In this document: one piece after another, positions 1-6,108 of the stretch | Position numbering within the stretch: the stretch's first letter is position 1 | Layout of the letters: every line of letters starts with the position of its first letter | DNA from: an uncultured Bacteroidota bacterium | GTDB lineage: Bacteria; Bacteroidota; Bacteroidia; Chitinophagales; Chitinophagaceae | Direction: 5' to 3' | DNA length: 8,252 nt | Assembly (NCBI GenBank): GCA_903933995.1 | Contig: CAIZMD010000768.1 | Location: forward strand, 1 to 8,252 | Program-made: the position numbers and the translations under genes | Notes under the pieces: generated by a model | The model's input: only the letters and a program-made list of their open reading frames with translations | What the model was told of the DNA's origin: nothing | Databases searched by the model: none

Positions 1-69
1 AGTACAGAAGGCCATTTAGAAATGATTCAAAGCGCTTGGGTCTATGAGTGGCGCGATAACCAGAAATAG
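1..69 (+). CDS. C-terminal end of an unidentified protein (partial, 5' cut by window)
   Basis: Frame 1 is open from the first base to a TAG at 67-69 and encodes 22 residues ending in AWVYEWRDNQK. The fragment is too short for me to assign a family. It lies 36 bases upstream of the KdsC-like gene on the same strand, so it may be the preceding member of the same transcription unit. That it is coding is inferred from the open frame, the spacing and the plausible composition (Trp, Tyr and Glu rich); with so few codons a chance frame cannot be excluded. Confidence 0.5.
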   Translation, partial: STEGHLEMIQSAWVYEWRDNQK

Positions 70-76
70 GGTTTTT

Positions 77-102
77 TACCTGAATGATTTACCTTTCAGG
101 TA
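77..102 (+). other. 8-bp stem-loop just upstream of the KdsC-like start codon
   Basis: TACCTGAA at 77-84 is the exact reverse complement of TTCAGGTA at 95-102, with a 10-base loop. The right arm ends three bases before the ATG at 106. No U-tract follows on the plus strand (CTAATGAATATG comes next), and on the minus strand the hairpin is followed by A's, so it does not look like an intrinsic terminator. If real, it would sit in the ribosome landing region of the phosphatase mRNA, or it could be an operator. The pairing is directly visible; the role is speculative. Confidence 0.35.
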
Positions 103-105
103 CTA

Positions 106-633
106 ATGAATATGAATCTATTGCAACAACTATCCCAAATAAGCTGTTTTGTTTTTGACATGGATGGGGTACTAACCGATGGTACTTTATTGGTATTACC
201 CGGTGGTGTCATGGCAAGAAAAATGAATATTAAGGATGGATACGCGCTTCAATTAGCTATTAAAAAAGGGTATACCGTAATGGTGATATCGGGTGGGGAT
301 TCTCCTGAAGCCAAGGAAAGATTATTGAAATTAGGCGTTGACCATGTGTGGATGGGCGTAAAAGACAAATTGACTTTGCTCAAAACTGAGTTGGAACAAA
401 AGCAGATTCCAATGTCTCAGGTGCTTTATATGGGTGATGATATTCCTGATTTAGCAGTGATGCAAGCCGTAGGTTTTGCTTGTTGTCCGGCTGATGCAGC
501 AATAGATATTCGACTAGCAAGTAAGTATACATCGCCTTTTAAAGGAGGTGAAGGTTGTGTACGAGACGTGATGGAACAAGTGCTTAAACTAAGAGGAGAT
601 TGGGATTTGGGAACAGGAATAGCTGCCAAATAA
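106..633 (+). CDS. kdsC: KdsC-like HAD phosphatase (probable 3-deoxy-D-manno-octulosonate 8-phosphate phosphatase)
   Basis: This is a cytoplasmic HAD-superfamily phosphatase of the small capless C0 type, which removes phosphate from KDO-8-phosphate during lipopolysaccharide core synthesis. The 175-residue length is normal for KdsC. Motif I is DMDGVLTDG at residues 18-26 (nucleophile D18, acid/base D20). Motif II is ISGG at 61-64, the motif III lysine is K88 in KDK, and motif IV is GDDIPDL at 110-116. The C-terminal tail has GGEGCVRD, matching the GGxGxxR tail that caps the neighbouring subunit in KdsC tetramers. Motif II has Gly where E. coli KdsC has Arg (ITGR), a form I associate with Bacteroidota members. 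The related KDN-9-phosphate phosphatases share this fold, so the exact substrate is inferred. The start may be 106 or the second ATG at 112. UbiA and maf follow on the same strand; no other KDO gene is visible. Confidence 0.85.
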   Translation: MNMNLLQQLSQISCFVFDMDGVLTDGTLLVLPGGVMARKMNIKDGYALQLAIKKGYTVMVISGGDSPEAKERLLKLGVDHVWMGVKDKLTLLKTELEQKQIPMSQVLYMGDDIPDLAVMQAVGFACCPADAAIDIRLASKYTSPFKGGEGCVRDVMEQVLKLRGDWDLGTGIAAK

Positions 634-668
634 TGAACAATCAATCATTTGAAACAATTTTCCATTGA
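633..668 (+). other. 11-codon ORF bridging the KdsC-like stop and the UbiA start
   Basis: The TAA of the phosphatase gene (631-633) shares its last A with an ATG at 633-635, forming TAATG. From there 11 codons (MNNQSFETIFH) run to a TGA at 666-668, which overlaps the TTG start of the UbiA gene (665-667) as TTGA. The arrangement suggests a re-initiation relay giving translational coupling. It could equally be chance, since the ORF is tiny and no ribosome binding site helps to decide. Confidence 0.3.
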
Positions 669-1597
669 AAATAATCATCGGTTTTTTTCGCTTAATTAGG
701 TGGCCAAATTTGGTATTTATAGGCCTTACACAGTTGCTTTTTGAGTACTGTATCTATGAACGCATTTTTCCCCAGGTTTCAGAAAATAATATTCAATTCC
801 CTTTATTAATACTTGCATCCATCTTAATTGCCGCGGCAGGTTATATTATCAATGACTATTTTGACCTTGATATTGATCAAGTTAATAAGCCTCAGAAGGT
901 AGTGGTCAATACCATCATCAGCAGAAGATGGGTTATTTTTTGGCATATGAGCCTGAGTTTAATAGGCATCTATGCTACTATTTATGCCCTTGATTTTCAT
1001 AATTTTTGGCACTTGGTTTTGGCAAACATGTTTAGTGTGATTTTTTTGTGGGTCTATAGTACCTCTCTTAAAAAGCAATTATTGATAGGCAATATTTTAA
1101 TTTCTCTATTAACCGCATGGGTTATTGGTGTATTGTATTTTTCTAAATACCCATTAGACGCTATCAATACCATTAGCCAACCCAATTCTCAAAATGTTCG
1201 TTTTTTTAGATTGACCATTCTGTATGCAGCTTTTGCATTTGTGATTACACTAATCCGTGAAGTAATCAAAGACATGGAAGATTTGGAAGGAGATAGAAAA
1301 TATGGATGCAAAACCATGCCCATTCTCTGGGGACTTAATGTAAGTAAGACCTTTGTAGCAGTATGGATGATTGTGTTAATTGCGGCTTTGATTTTATTGC
1401 AATTGTATGTGATACAAATGGGATGGTGGTGGAGTATCAGTTATTGTTTGATCATGATTGTTGGTCCATTAGTTGTTGCTTTTAAACAATTGTTCAAAGC
1501 CAAGTCTGCAGCAGATTTTCATCGCTTAAGCAATATCATCAAATTTGTCATGTTCAGTGGCATTCTTTCCATGATCTTCTTCCGATTATATCCCTAA
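665..1597 (+). CDS. UbiA-family prenyltransferase (geranylgeranylglycerol-phosphate geranylgeranyltransferase-like)
   Basis: This is an integral membrane prenyltransferase of the UbiA superfamily, which transfers a polyprenyl chain from its diphosphate to an acceptor. The first Asp-rich, Mg-diphosphate-binding motif is NDYFDLDID at residues 63-71, and the second is DMEDLEGD at 203-210. Hydrophobic segments are visible around 45-60, 92-108, 117-131, 142-158, 185-200, 228-250, 256-273 and 292-306, and the 310-residue length is normal. The N-terminus FFRLIRWPNL is typical of the Bacteroidota group usually annotated as archaeal-type DGGGP synthase. The acceptor (glycerol-phosphate lipid, quinone ring or other) cannot be told from sequence. 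The start must be TTG at 665: an in-frame TGA lies at 650-652 and the next ATG is far inside the protein. The gene follows the phosphatase by 31 bases and precedes maf by 9, so co-transcription is likely. Confidence 0.85.
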   Translation: MKIIIGFFRLIRWPNLVFIGLTQLLFEYCIYERIFPQVSENNIQFPLLILASILIAAAGYIINDYFDLDIDQVNKPQKVVVNTIISRRWVIFWHMSLSLIGIYATIYALDFHNFWHLVLANMFSVIFLWVYSTSLKKQLLIGNILISLLTAWVIGVLYFSKYPLDAINTISQPNSQNVRFFRLTILYAAFAFVITLIREVIKDMEDLEGDRKYGCKTMPILWGLNVSKTFVAVWMIVLIAALILLQLYVIQMGWWWSISYCLIMIVGPLVVAFKQLFKAKSAADFHRLSNIIKFVMFSGILSMIFFRLYP

Positions 1598-1606
1598 AAT
1601 AATTCC

Positions 1607-2188
1607 ATGAAAGAATTTATTTTGGCGTCTCAATCGCCCCGCAGAAAACAATTATTAGAATGGGCAGAAATGGAGTTTGAAATAATTGTTCAATCAACTG
1701 ACGAATCCTTTCCAGAAACTTTGGCAATTGACCAAGTACCCATTCATATAGCCAGGCAAAAAGCCTTGGCCGTAAAAAAGCATGTTCAAACCGCTTTTCA
1801 CCAACAATACGCTACCATGCCCATTTTAGCAGCAGATACCATTGTTGTTCTAGAAGGCAGGGTCATTGGAAAACCCGTAGACAAAGAAGATGCTGTTCAA
1901 ATACTGCAATCTCTTTCAGGTCAGTGGCACCAAGTGATTACGGGTGTAGTGCTTTTAAATGGGGATCAAGAAATTGCATTTTCTGACATTACAGATGTGA
2001 AATTTCATCCTTTAACCCATGAACAGATTGTCAATTATGTTGACAAATACCAACCTTATGACAAAGCAGGGGCCTATGCCATCCAAGAATGGATTGGGGT
2101 AGTAGGTATTGAAACCATTAAAGGTGATTTCTACAATGTAATGGGGCTGCCAGTGAGCCGGGTGGTAAAAGCCTTAGGACAATTATAA
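1607..2188 (+). CDS. maf: Maf-family nucleoside triphosphate pyrophosphatase
   Basis: This is a cytoplasmic Maf/Ham1-fold enzyme that hydrolyses non-canonical or excess nucleoside triphosphates to the monophosphate and diphosphate; it was historically called a septum formation inhibitor. The signature LASQSPRR lies at residues 6-13, AADTIV with the catalytic-type Asp at 77, GKP at 88-90, the segment YDKAGAYAIQ at 151-160 and GDFYNVMGLP at 173-182. The SPRR loop and the Gln at the end of YAIQ fit the dTTP/UTP-specific YhdE-type subgroup rather than the m7GTP-specific YceF type; this subtype call is by motif only. The length of 193 residues is normal. The ATG at 1607 places the LASxSPRR loop at the usual distance from the N-terminus. 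It is the last gene of the kdsC-UbiA-maf run; its TAA lies 3 bases from the convergent osmC stop. Confidence 0.93.
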   Translation: MKEFILASQSPRRKQLLEWAEMEFEIIVQSTDESFPETLAIDQVPIHIARQKALAVKKHVQTAFHQQYATMPILAADTIVVLEGRVIGKPVDKEDAVQILQSLSGQWHQVITGVVLLNGDQEIAFSDITDVKFHPLTHEQIVNYVDKYQPYDKAGAYAIQEWIGVVGIETIKGDFYNVMGLPVSRVVKALGQL

Positions 2189-2191
2189 TTT

Positions 2192-2596
2192 TTACCAATT
2201 AAAAGCCATATCCAATTCTATATCAGGATGTAAGCTTCTTTCTACTGGGCAGGTTCTTGCAGAACGTTCAAGGACTAGTTTAGCATGATCGTCTAAGTTT
2301 AATCCCTCAGGGAAATAAACATGGGCAACCAATTTACCAATCCTTCTAGGGTCAGATACCATGATTTTGGTTACATCAACCCTGGTGCCATCCAACTCAA
2401 TCCCCATTGATTCTGCTTTGATCCCCATGGTAGTAATCATACAAGAACCTAAAGAAGTGGCTAATAAATCGGTTGGAGAAAAACGTTCCCCTTTACCCTT
2501 ATTATCGGTGGGTGCGTCAGTTTCAATTTCGGTTCCACTTTGTAAGTGCGTACAGCTGGTTCTTAACCCGGATTTATAAATAATTTGTGAAGTCAT
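2192..2596 (-). CDS. OsmC family protein (thiol-dependent peroxidase family)
   Basis: This is a small cytoplasmic protein of the OsmC/Ohr superfamily. Characterised members reduce organic hydroperoxides using two redox cysteines, usually recycled by lipoyl proteins or other thiols. The two family cysteines are present: C52 in the SLGSCM motif on the central helix and C116 in ARTCPVERSL. The conserved GERFSPTDLL segment at 36-45 supplies the Glu and Arg typical of the active-site surroundings. The 134-residue length matches the YhfA/OsmC-like branch rather than Ohr. It lies alone on the minus strand, convergent with maf and divergent from the exported protein gene. LipA is encoded nearby, and Ohr/OsmC enzymes can use lipoylated proteins as reductant, but two intervening strand changes make a regulatory link doubtful. 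Whether this copy is a peroxidase or a catalytically different relative is not settled by sequence. Confidence 0.9.
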   Translation of the reverse strand: MTSQIIYKSGLRTSCTHLQSGTEIETDAPTDNKGKGERFSPTDLLATSLGSCMITTMGIKAESMGIELDGTRVDVTKIMVSDPRRIGKLVAHVYFPEGLNLDDHAKLVLERSARTCPVERSLHPDIELDMAFNW

Positions 2597-2632
2597 TGCG
2601 TATTTTTTGCCCTAAATTTACAAGTATCAAAT

Positions 2633-2640
2633 CAAATGTA
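2633..2640 (-). promoter_or_regulatory. Weak candidate -7 element for the OsmC gene
   Basis: Read on the minus strand, 2640-2633 is TACATTTG, an exact fit to the Bacteroidota -7 consensus TAnnTTTG, placed 36 bases before the osmC ATG. I find no TTG at the expected 17-23 base distance upstream, so only half of the promoter is supported. Confidence 0.25.
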
Positions 2641-3465
2641 GTGAAGCAATTCTTTTTAATTACATCCATCCTTTGTTCGGTATGTGTTCTGGCGCAACAA
2701 AAGCAGCCGTCTTCAGCTGCCCAAGAAAAAATGCAGAAAAAGGCAGACAAGCGTGAAAGAATCAACCAATTAATCAAGCAGGAAGAAGAGGGTGCTATGA
2801 TCTTTCAAAAGCAATCTGCTTTTGGTTTCAAATTCAATTCAGATGGATGGAGTGCCTTCTTAGAAAAAGGTAAATACAAAACCCTTACCAAGACCAATTT
2901 ATTCTGGTTTGAGTTGGGTGAACGAAAAGATAAAAAAGAGGAAACAGTGCCCACATTGAGCACTTCTCAAGGCTTTGTGGTTTTTTCCAGTTACACTTAT
3001 GGCAAACAGAACAATTTTTATTATGCCAAATTGGGTTTTGGTCAACAAAAATTGATTGGTGGAAAAGGAAATAAAAATGGGGTAGCTGTGTCTGCTATTT
3101 ATGGTGGGGGATTAACCTTGGGATTATTAAAACCCTATTATATAGAAGTGGAGAATCCATTTGGAAGCGGTAAACGCGAAGCCATTAAATACAATAACAA
3201 CGATAGTATTTTCTTAGACCCAACCGTCATCATTGGAAAAGCGGGGCTGGGTAAAGGATTTAGTGAAATGCAATATATTCCTGGAGCATATGCTAGAACA
3301 GCTATTCGCTTTGACTATGGCCGCTATAATGAAGTGCTTTCTGCTATTGAAGTAGGGCTGAATGTGGAATACTATTCCCAAAAAATGCCAATAGTATTGT
3401 TGAATGATCCTAAAAGCTTGTTTTTCAACGCTTATGTTTCTATTGTCTTTGGTAAACGAAAGTGA
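2641..3465 (+). CDS. Exported beta-rich protein of unknown function (possible outer-membrane protein)
   Basis: I do not recognise this gene as a named family. From the GTG at 2641 it encodes 274 residues starting with a clear Sec signal peptide, MKQFFLITSILCSVCVLA, with probable cleavage between A18 and QQ. No proper lipobox is visible. A charged, helix-prone stretch follows (AAQEKMQKKADKRERINQLI), then a long region rich in Tyr, Phe, Gly and alternating hydrophobic residues typical of beta strands. The last residues, FNAYVSIVFGKRK, resemble a terminal barrel strand but with a charged tail. An outer-membrane or periplasmic place is therefore inferred. The frame is open further upstream to a GTG at 2587, but that start would run 10 bases into the divergent osmC coding region and would bury the signal peptide, so I prefer 2641. 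No in-frame ATG exists before the mature part. lipA follows after 38 bases. Confidence 0.75.
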   Translation: MKQFFLITSILCSVCVLAQQKQPSSAAQEKMQKKADKRERINQLIKQEEEGAMIFQKQSAFGFKFNSDGWSAFLEKGKYKTLTKTNLFWFELGERKDKKEETVPTLSTSQGFVVFSSYTYGKQNNFYYAKLGFGQQKLIGGKGNKNGVAVSAIYGGGLTLGLLKPYYIEVENPFGSGKREAIKYNNNDSIFLDPTVIIGKAGLGKGFSEMQYIPGAYARTAIRFDYGRYNEVLSAIEVGLNVEYYSQKMPIVLLNDPKSLFFNAYVSIVFGKRK

Positions 3466-3475
3466 GTTATTTTTG
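3443..3475 (+). promoter_or_regulatory. Likely promoter of lipA (Bacteroidota TTG / TAnnTTTG type)
   Basis: TATTTTTG at 3468-3475 matches TAnnTTTG exactly, and a TTG at 3443-3445 lies 22 bases upstream, within the 17-23 base spacing known for Bacteroidota sigma-A promoters. A start of transcription near 3482 would leave a leader of about 20 bases before the lipA ATG. The -33 part is inside the last codons of the preceding gene, so lipA can be transcribed independently of it. Confidence 0.5.
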
Positions 3476-3503
3476 TTAATCATTTAGAACAAGGAATAGC
3501 GGC

Positions 3504-4439
3504 ATGCAAGAATTACCAGTAGTACCCAAAATAGACAATACCCAGTCAAAAATTCAAAAACCCAATTGGCTTCGAGTGAAGCTCCCCATTGGAGAGAGTT
3601 ACAAACACGTTCGTGGATTGGTTGATACCCATAAATTACATACCATTTGTGAAAGTGGAAATTGCCCCAATATGGGTGAATGTTGGGGAGAGGGAACTGC
3701 CACATTCATGATTTTGGGTAATGTTTGCACCAGAAGTTGTGGATTTTGTGCGGTTGCAACAGGAAGACCTGAAGCCGTGGATTGGGATGAGCCCCAGCGC
3801 GTAGCTGAAGCCATTCACTTAATGAAAGTGAAACACGCGGTAATTACCAGTGTTGATAGGGATGAATTAAAAGATGGTGGTTCCATTATTTGGTACAATA
3901 CCATTAAGGCTGTTAGGTCATTGAGCCCTGATACTACCATGGAAACATTGATTCCTGATTTTAGAGGTATCCAAGACCAAATTCAACGCATCATTGATGC
4001 GGCTCCAGATGTGGTAAGCCACAATATGGAAACCGTAGAAAGAATGACCCGTCAGGTTAGAATCCAAGCCAAATATAGAAGAAGCTTAGACGTATTAAAG
4101 ACCTTGAAGCAGGGTGGCATGCGCACCAAAACAGGGATCATGTTAGGTCTTGGTGAAACCAAGGAAGAAGTGATTCAGAGTATGGAAGATTTAGTAGGAG
4201 TTGGTACTGATGTATTAACCCTAGGGCAATACTTGCAGCCTACTAAAAAGCATTTGCCCGTACAAAGATTTGTACATCCTGATGAGTTTGCTGAATTGCG
4301 CGAAATTGGCTACAAGATTGGCTTTGATTATGTAGAGAGTGGCCCATTAGTAAGGTCTTCTTACCACAGTGAAAAACACGTGATTCCTGGTTATGGCAAG
4401 ACAAAATGGATGGAAGAAAAACAACTGCAACTTGTATAA
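3504..4439 (+). CDS. lipA: Lipoyl synthase (radical SAM)
   Basis: LipA inserts two sulfur atoms into protein-bound octanoyl groups to form lipoyl cofactors of the pyruvate and 2-oxoglutarate dehydrogenase complexes and the glycine cleavage system. Both iron-sulfur clusters are encoded. C49, C54 and C60 form the CX4CX5C motif of the auxiliary, sacrificial cluster. C75, C79 and C82 form the radical-SAM CX3CX2C motif, in CTRSCGFC. The C-terminal RSSYH at 284-288 contains the serine that ligates the auxiliary cluster. Other family blocks are TSVDRDEL at 115-122, TLIPDF at 148-153 and SHNMETV at 172-178. The 311-residue length is normal and no key residue is missing. The ATG at 3504 fits a promoter ending at 3475. 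lipB and lipoate ligases are not in the window. The downstream glycosidase-family gene overlaps its 3' end, so the two are probably co-transcribed. Confidence 0.97.
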   Translation: MQELPVVPKIDNTQSKIQKPNWLRVKLPIGESYKHVRGLVDTHKLHTICESGNCPNMGECWGEGTATFMILGNVCTRSCGFCAVATGRPEAVDWDEPQRVAEAIHLMKVKHAVITSVDRDELKDGGSIIWYNTIKAVRSLSPDTTMETLIPDFRGIQDQIQRIIDAAPDVVSHNMETVERMTRQVRIQAKYRRSLDVLKTLKQGGMRTKTGIMLGLGETKEEVIQSMEDLVGVGTDVLTLGQYLQPTKKHLPVQRFVHPDEFAELREIGYKIGFDYVESGPLVRSSYHSEKHVIPGYGKTKWMEEKQLQLV

Positions 4440-5397
4440 ATTCAAATGTTTACCCGTTGGTTTATTGCTTGGTTGTATAGCCTTGTCATTAAACTCCATT
4501 GCCCAATTAAAATGGGTGAATGTAGACCATCAATACCAGCCATTACCAGCAAGTGTTCACGTATTTTATACGGCTGATAGCATTCAAGGTAAACCCAATC
4601 ATGCCTACTATGTTAGTGCTGATTTAAAAGACAAACAGCTCTTGTTTGAAACCCAATCAACCAATGGCAAAAGAAGCACACCTAGTCAATTTTATGCTTC
4701 TGAGTCAAAGCCTTTATTGGTCATGAACTGTAGCTTTTTTGAATTCAAACACAATACCAATGTGAGCCTGATTATTCAAGACAGTAAACAAGTGGCTTAT
4801 ACTGTTTCTAGTATTGCAAGAAAAGGAAAAGATACTTTTACTTATTTACATCCGGTATCGGGAGCTATAGGAATTACCAAAAAGCGCAAGGCCGATGTTG
4901 CTTGGGTTTTGAGCGACTCAACCCAGAAATATCCTTGGGCCATACAAGCACCCATCAAACCTGTACTGGATTCACTTGCACAAACCAATATCCCATCTAT
5001 ACTGTCCAAGTCTAATTTCAAACCTTGGAAAATGCAGGCAGCAACAGCAGGTGGTCCTGTTTTAGTTCAGGAAGGTCAGGTTAGAATTAGCAATAATGAA
5101 GAAATGAAGTTTGCTGGCAAAGCCATTGCTGACAAACATCCCAGAACAGCCATGGGATATACCCCACAAGGTCAATTGATTTACTTAGTGGTGGAAGGCA
5201 GGTTTCCAGGTAAATCAGAAGGAGCAACTCTTCCAGAATTAGCCACCATACTCAAAGACCTAGGTTGTGTAGAAGCATTAAATTTAGACGGAGGTGGAAG
5301 TAGTGCCATGTTGGTCAATGGTAAACCAACTATTACGCCTAGTGATAAAGAAGGAGAAAGACCTGTTCCAGCAGTGATGATGATCAAGAAAAAATAA
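4432..5397 (+). CDS. Secreted phosphodiester glycosidase family protein (NAGPA domain)
   Basis: The protein carries a NAGPA/DUF2233-type domain, related to the mammalian enzyme that uncovers mannose-6-phosphate by splitting a GlcNAc phosphodiester. Bacterial substrates are mostly unknown. Family blocks, numbered from the TTG start, are VMNCSFF at about 97-103, ATAGGPVLVQEG at about 204-215, HPRTAMG at about 236-242 and LNLDGGGSSAM at about 284-294, with a closing RPVPAVMMIK; all are typical of this fold. A Sec signal peptide (MYKFKCLPVGLLLGCIALS, cut after NSIA) points to periplasmic or surface location. With TTG at 4432 the gene overlaps lipA by 8 bases and gives 321 residues. The in-frame ATG at 4393 would overlap lipA by 47 bases and lengthen the signal's N-region to 18 residues, which I find less likely but cannot exclude. 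The stop lies one base from the convergent ubiX stop. Confidence 0.85.
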   Translation: MYKFKCLPVGLLLGCIALSLNSIAQLKWVNVDHQYQPLPASVHVFYTADSIQGKPNHAYYVSADLKDKQLLFETQSTNGKRSTPSQFYASESKPLLVMNCSFFEFKHNTNVSLIIQDSKQVAYTVSSIARKGKDTFTYLHPVSGAIGITKKRKADVAWVLSDSTQKYPWAIQAPIKPVLDSLAQTNIPSILSKSNFKPWKMQAATAGGPVLVQEGQVRISNNEEMKFAGKAIADKHPRTAMGYTPQGQLIYLVVEGRFPGKSEGATLPELATILKDLGCVEALNLDGGGSSAMLVNGKPTITPSDKEGERPVPAVMMIKKK

Positions 5398-5398
5398 A

Positions 5399-5974
5399 CT
5401 AGATCATAGTACTTCCCCAACGATAGGTATTGGTTGCCAATCCAGCTAAATCTAATGCCCTGTCTACCACCGTTGCGGCAAGTGCCTCCATACTAGTAGG
5501 TAAACTATAAAAAGAGGGTGTACATGGGCAGATAATGCCTCTTGCTAAAGTGATGGTTTCCATATTGCGAATATGAATCAGGTTATAGGGAGTTTCTCTA
5601 ACCATTAATATCAACTTTCTTCTTTCTTTTAAAATTACATCTGCAGCCCTGGTTACTAAATCATCACTGATGCCTGCGGCGATTCTTCCTAAAGTGCCCA
5701 TACTACATGGTGCAACCAGCATGCTTCCATAGTTGGCAGAACCAGAAGCAAAAGGGGCATTAAAATTGTGTTTTTCAAAATATGAAAATGGGTAGTCTTT
5801 ATAACTATCATTACCCAATTCAGTTTCCCAAACAGTTTTGGCATTCTTGCTCATCACAATCCCCACGGATTCAATTTGCTCAGGCATGGCTTTTAATTTA
5901 TCAAGCAATACTTTGGCATAGATGGAACCACTGGCACCAGTAATGGCAACTACTATTTTCTGTTTATGGGTCAT
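5399..5974 (-). CDS. ubiX: Flavin prenyltransferase UbiX
   Basis: UbiX joins a dimethylallyl group to reduced FMN, making the prenylated flavin used by UbiD-type decarboxylases, for example in quinone synthesis or aromatic acid metabolism. It is a soluble flavoprotein that acts as a dodecamer. The FMN-binding GASGSIYA lies at residues 13-20, VMSKNA at 40-45, APCSMGTLGRIAAGISDDL at 88-106 and RETPYNLIHIRNM at 126-138. The 191-residue length is normal. The C-terminal block reads FYSLPTSMEAL, where many family members have FYHxPxSIxDL, a mild divergence. The only sensible start is the ATG at 5974, because the core strand begins six residues later. No ubiD is present in the window, so the partner must be elsewhere. 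The UbiA-family gene at 665-1597 is too distant to argue a shared pathway. Confidence 0.95.
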   Translation of the reverse strand: MTHKQKIVVAITGASGSIYAKVLLDKLKAMPEQIESVGIVMSKNAKTVWETELGNDSYKDYPFSYFEKHNFNAPFASGSANYGSMLVAPCSMGTLGRIAAGISDDLVTRAADVILKERRKLILMVRETPYNLIHIRNMETITLARGIICPCTPSFYSLPTSMEALAATVVDRALDLAGLATNTYRWGSTMI

Positions 5975-5984
5975 GATAATAGAA

Positions 5985-6018
5985 CAAAGGTAGGAGGGAA
6001 AGGTTCTATTAAGTCAAA
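5985..6018 (-). promoter_or_regulatory. Promoter of ubiX (TTTG / TAnnTTTG), giving a near-leaderless mRNA
   Basis: On the minus strand TACCTTTG (5992-5985) fits TAnnTTTG exactly, and TTTG (6018-6015) lies 22 bases upstream, the correct spacing for Bacteroidota sigma-A. Only 10 bases separate the -7 element from the ubiX ATG, so transcription would start about 4-6 bases before the start codon. Confidence 0.6.
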
Positions 6019-6042
6019 ATCAGTGCCTATGATCTTCTAAAA

Positions 6043-6082
6043 ATAAAAGAATCCCAACCAGAACTGATTGGGATTCTTTTAT
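6043..6082 (-). terminator. Strong intrinsic terminator of the alpha-glucan phosphorylase gene
   Basis: A perfect 15-bp stem (6043-6057 with 6068-6082, core AATCCCAA/TTGGGATT) closes a 10-base loop. On the minus strand it is followed by TTTTAG after an arm ending in TTTTAT, giving a U-rich tail. It begins 26 bases after the phosphorylase TAA. It separates that gene from the ubiX promoter on the same strand, so the two are not one operon. Confidence 0.85.
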
Positions 6083-6108
6083 CAAATCTAAATAGAAGAT
6101 TGTTTTTA

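Noticed and set aside
633..700. A frameshift joining the 11-codon ORF to the UbiA frame as a longer N-terminus.
   Set aside because: The UbiA protein already begins with the usual short lead before FFRLIRWPNL, so no missing N-terminal part needs to be explained.
2180..2215. A terminator between the convergent maf and osmC genes.
   Set aside because: Only three bases separate the stops, and the AT-rich flanks give no stem longer than a few pairs.
2587..2640. Longer start (GTG 2587) for the exported protein gene.
   Set aside because: It overlaps the divergent osmC start by 10 bases and would place 18 extra residues ahead of a complete signal peptide beginning at GTG 2641.
2641..2700. A lipoprotein signal (cysteines at positions 12 and 15 of the signal peptide).
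   Set aside because: Neither cysteine is preceded by a lipobox such as L-A/S-G/A; cleavage at VLA-QQ by signal peptidase I fits better.
5375..5420. A bidirectional terminator between the convergent glycosidase and ubiX genes.
   Set aside because: The stops are one base apart and I see no stem-loop with a U-tract around them, so any termination signal must lie within coding sequence or be factor-dependent.
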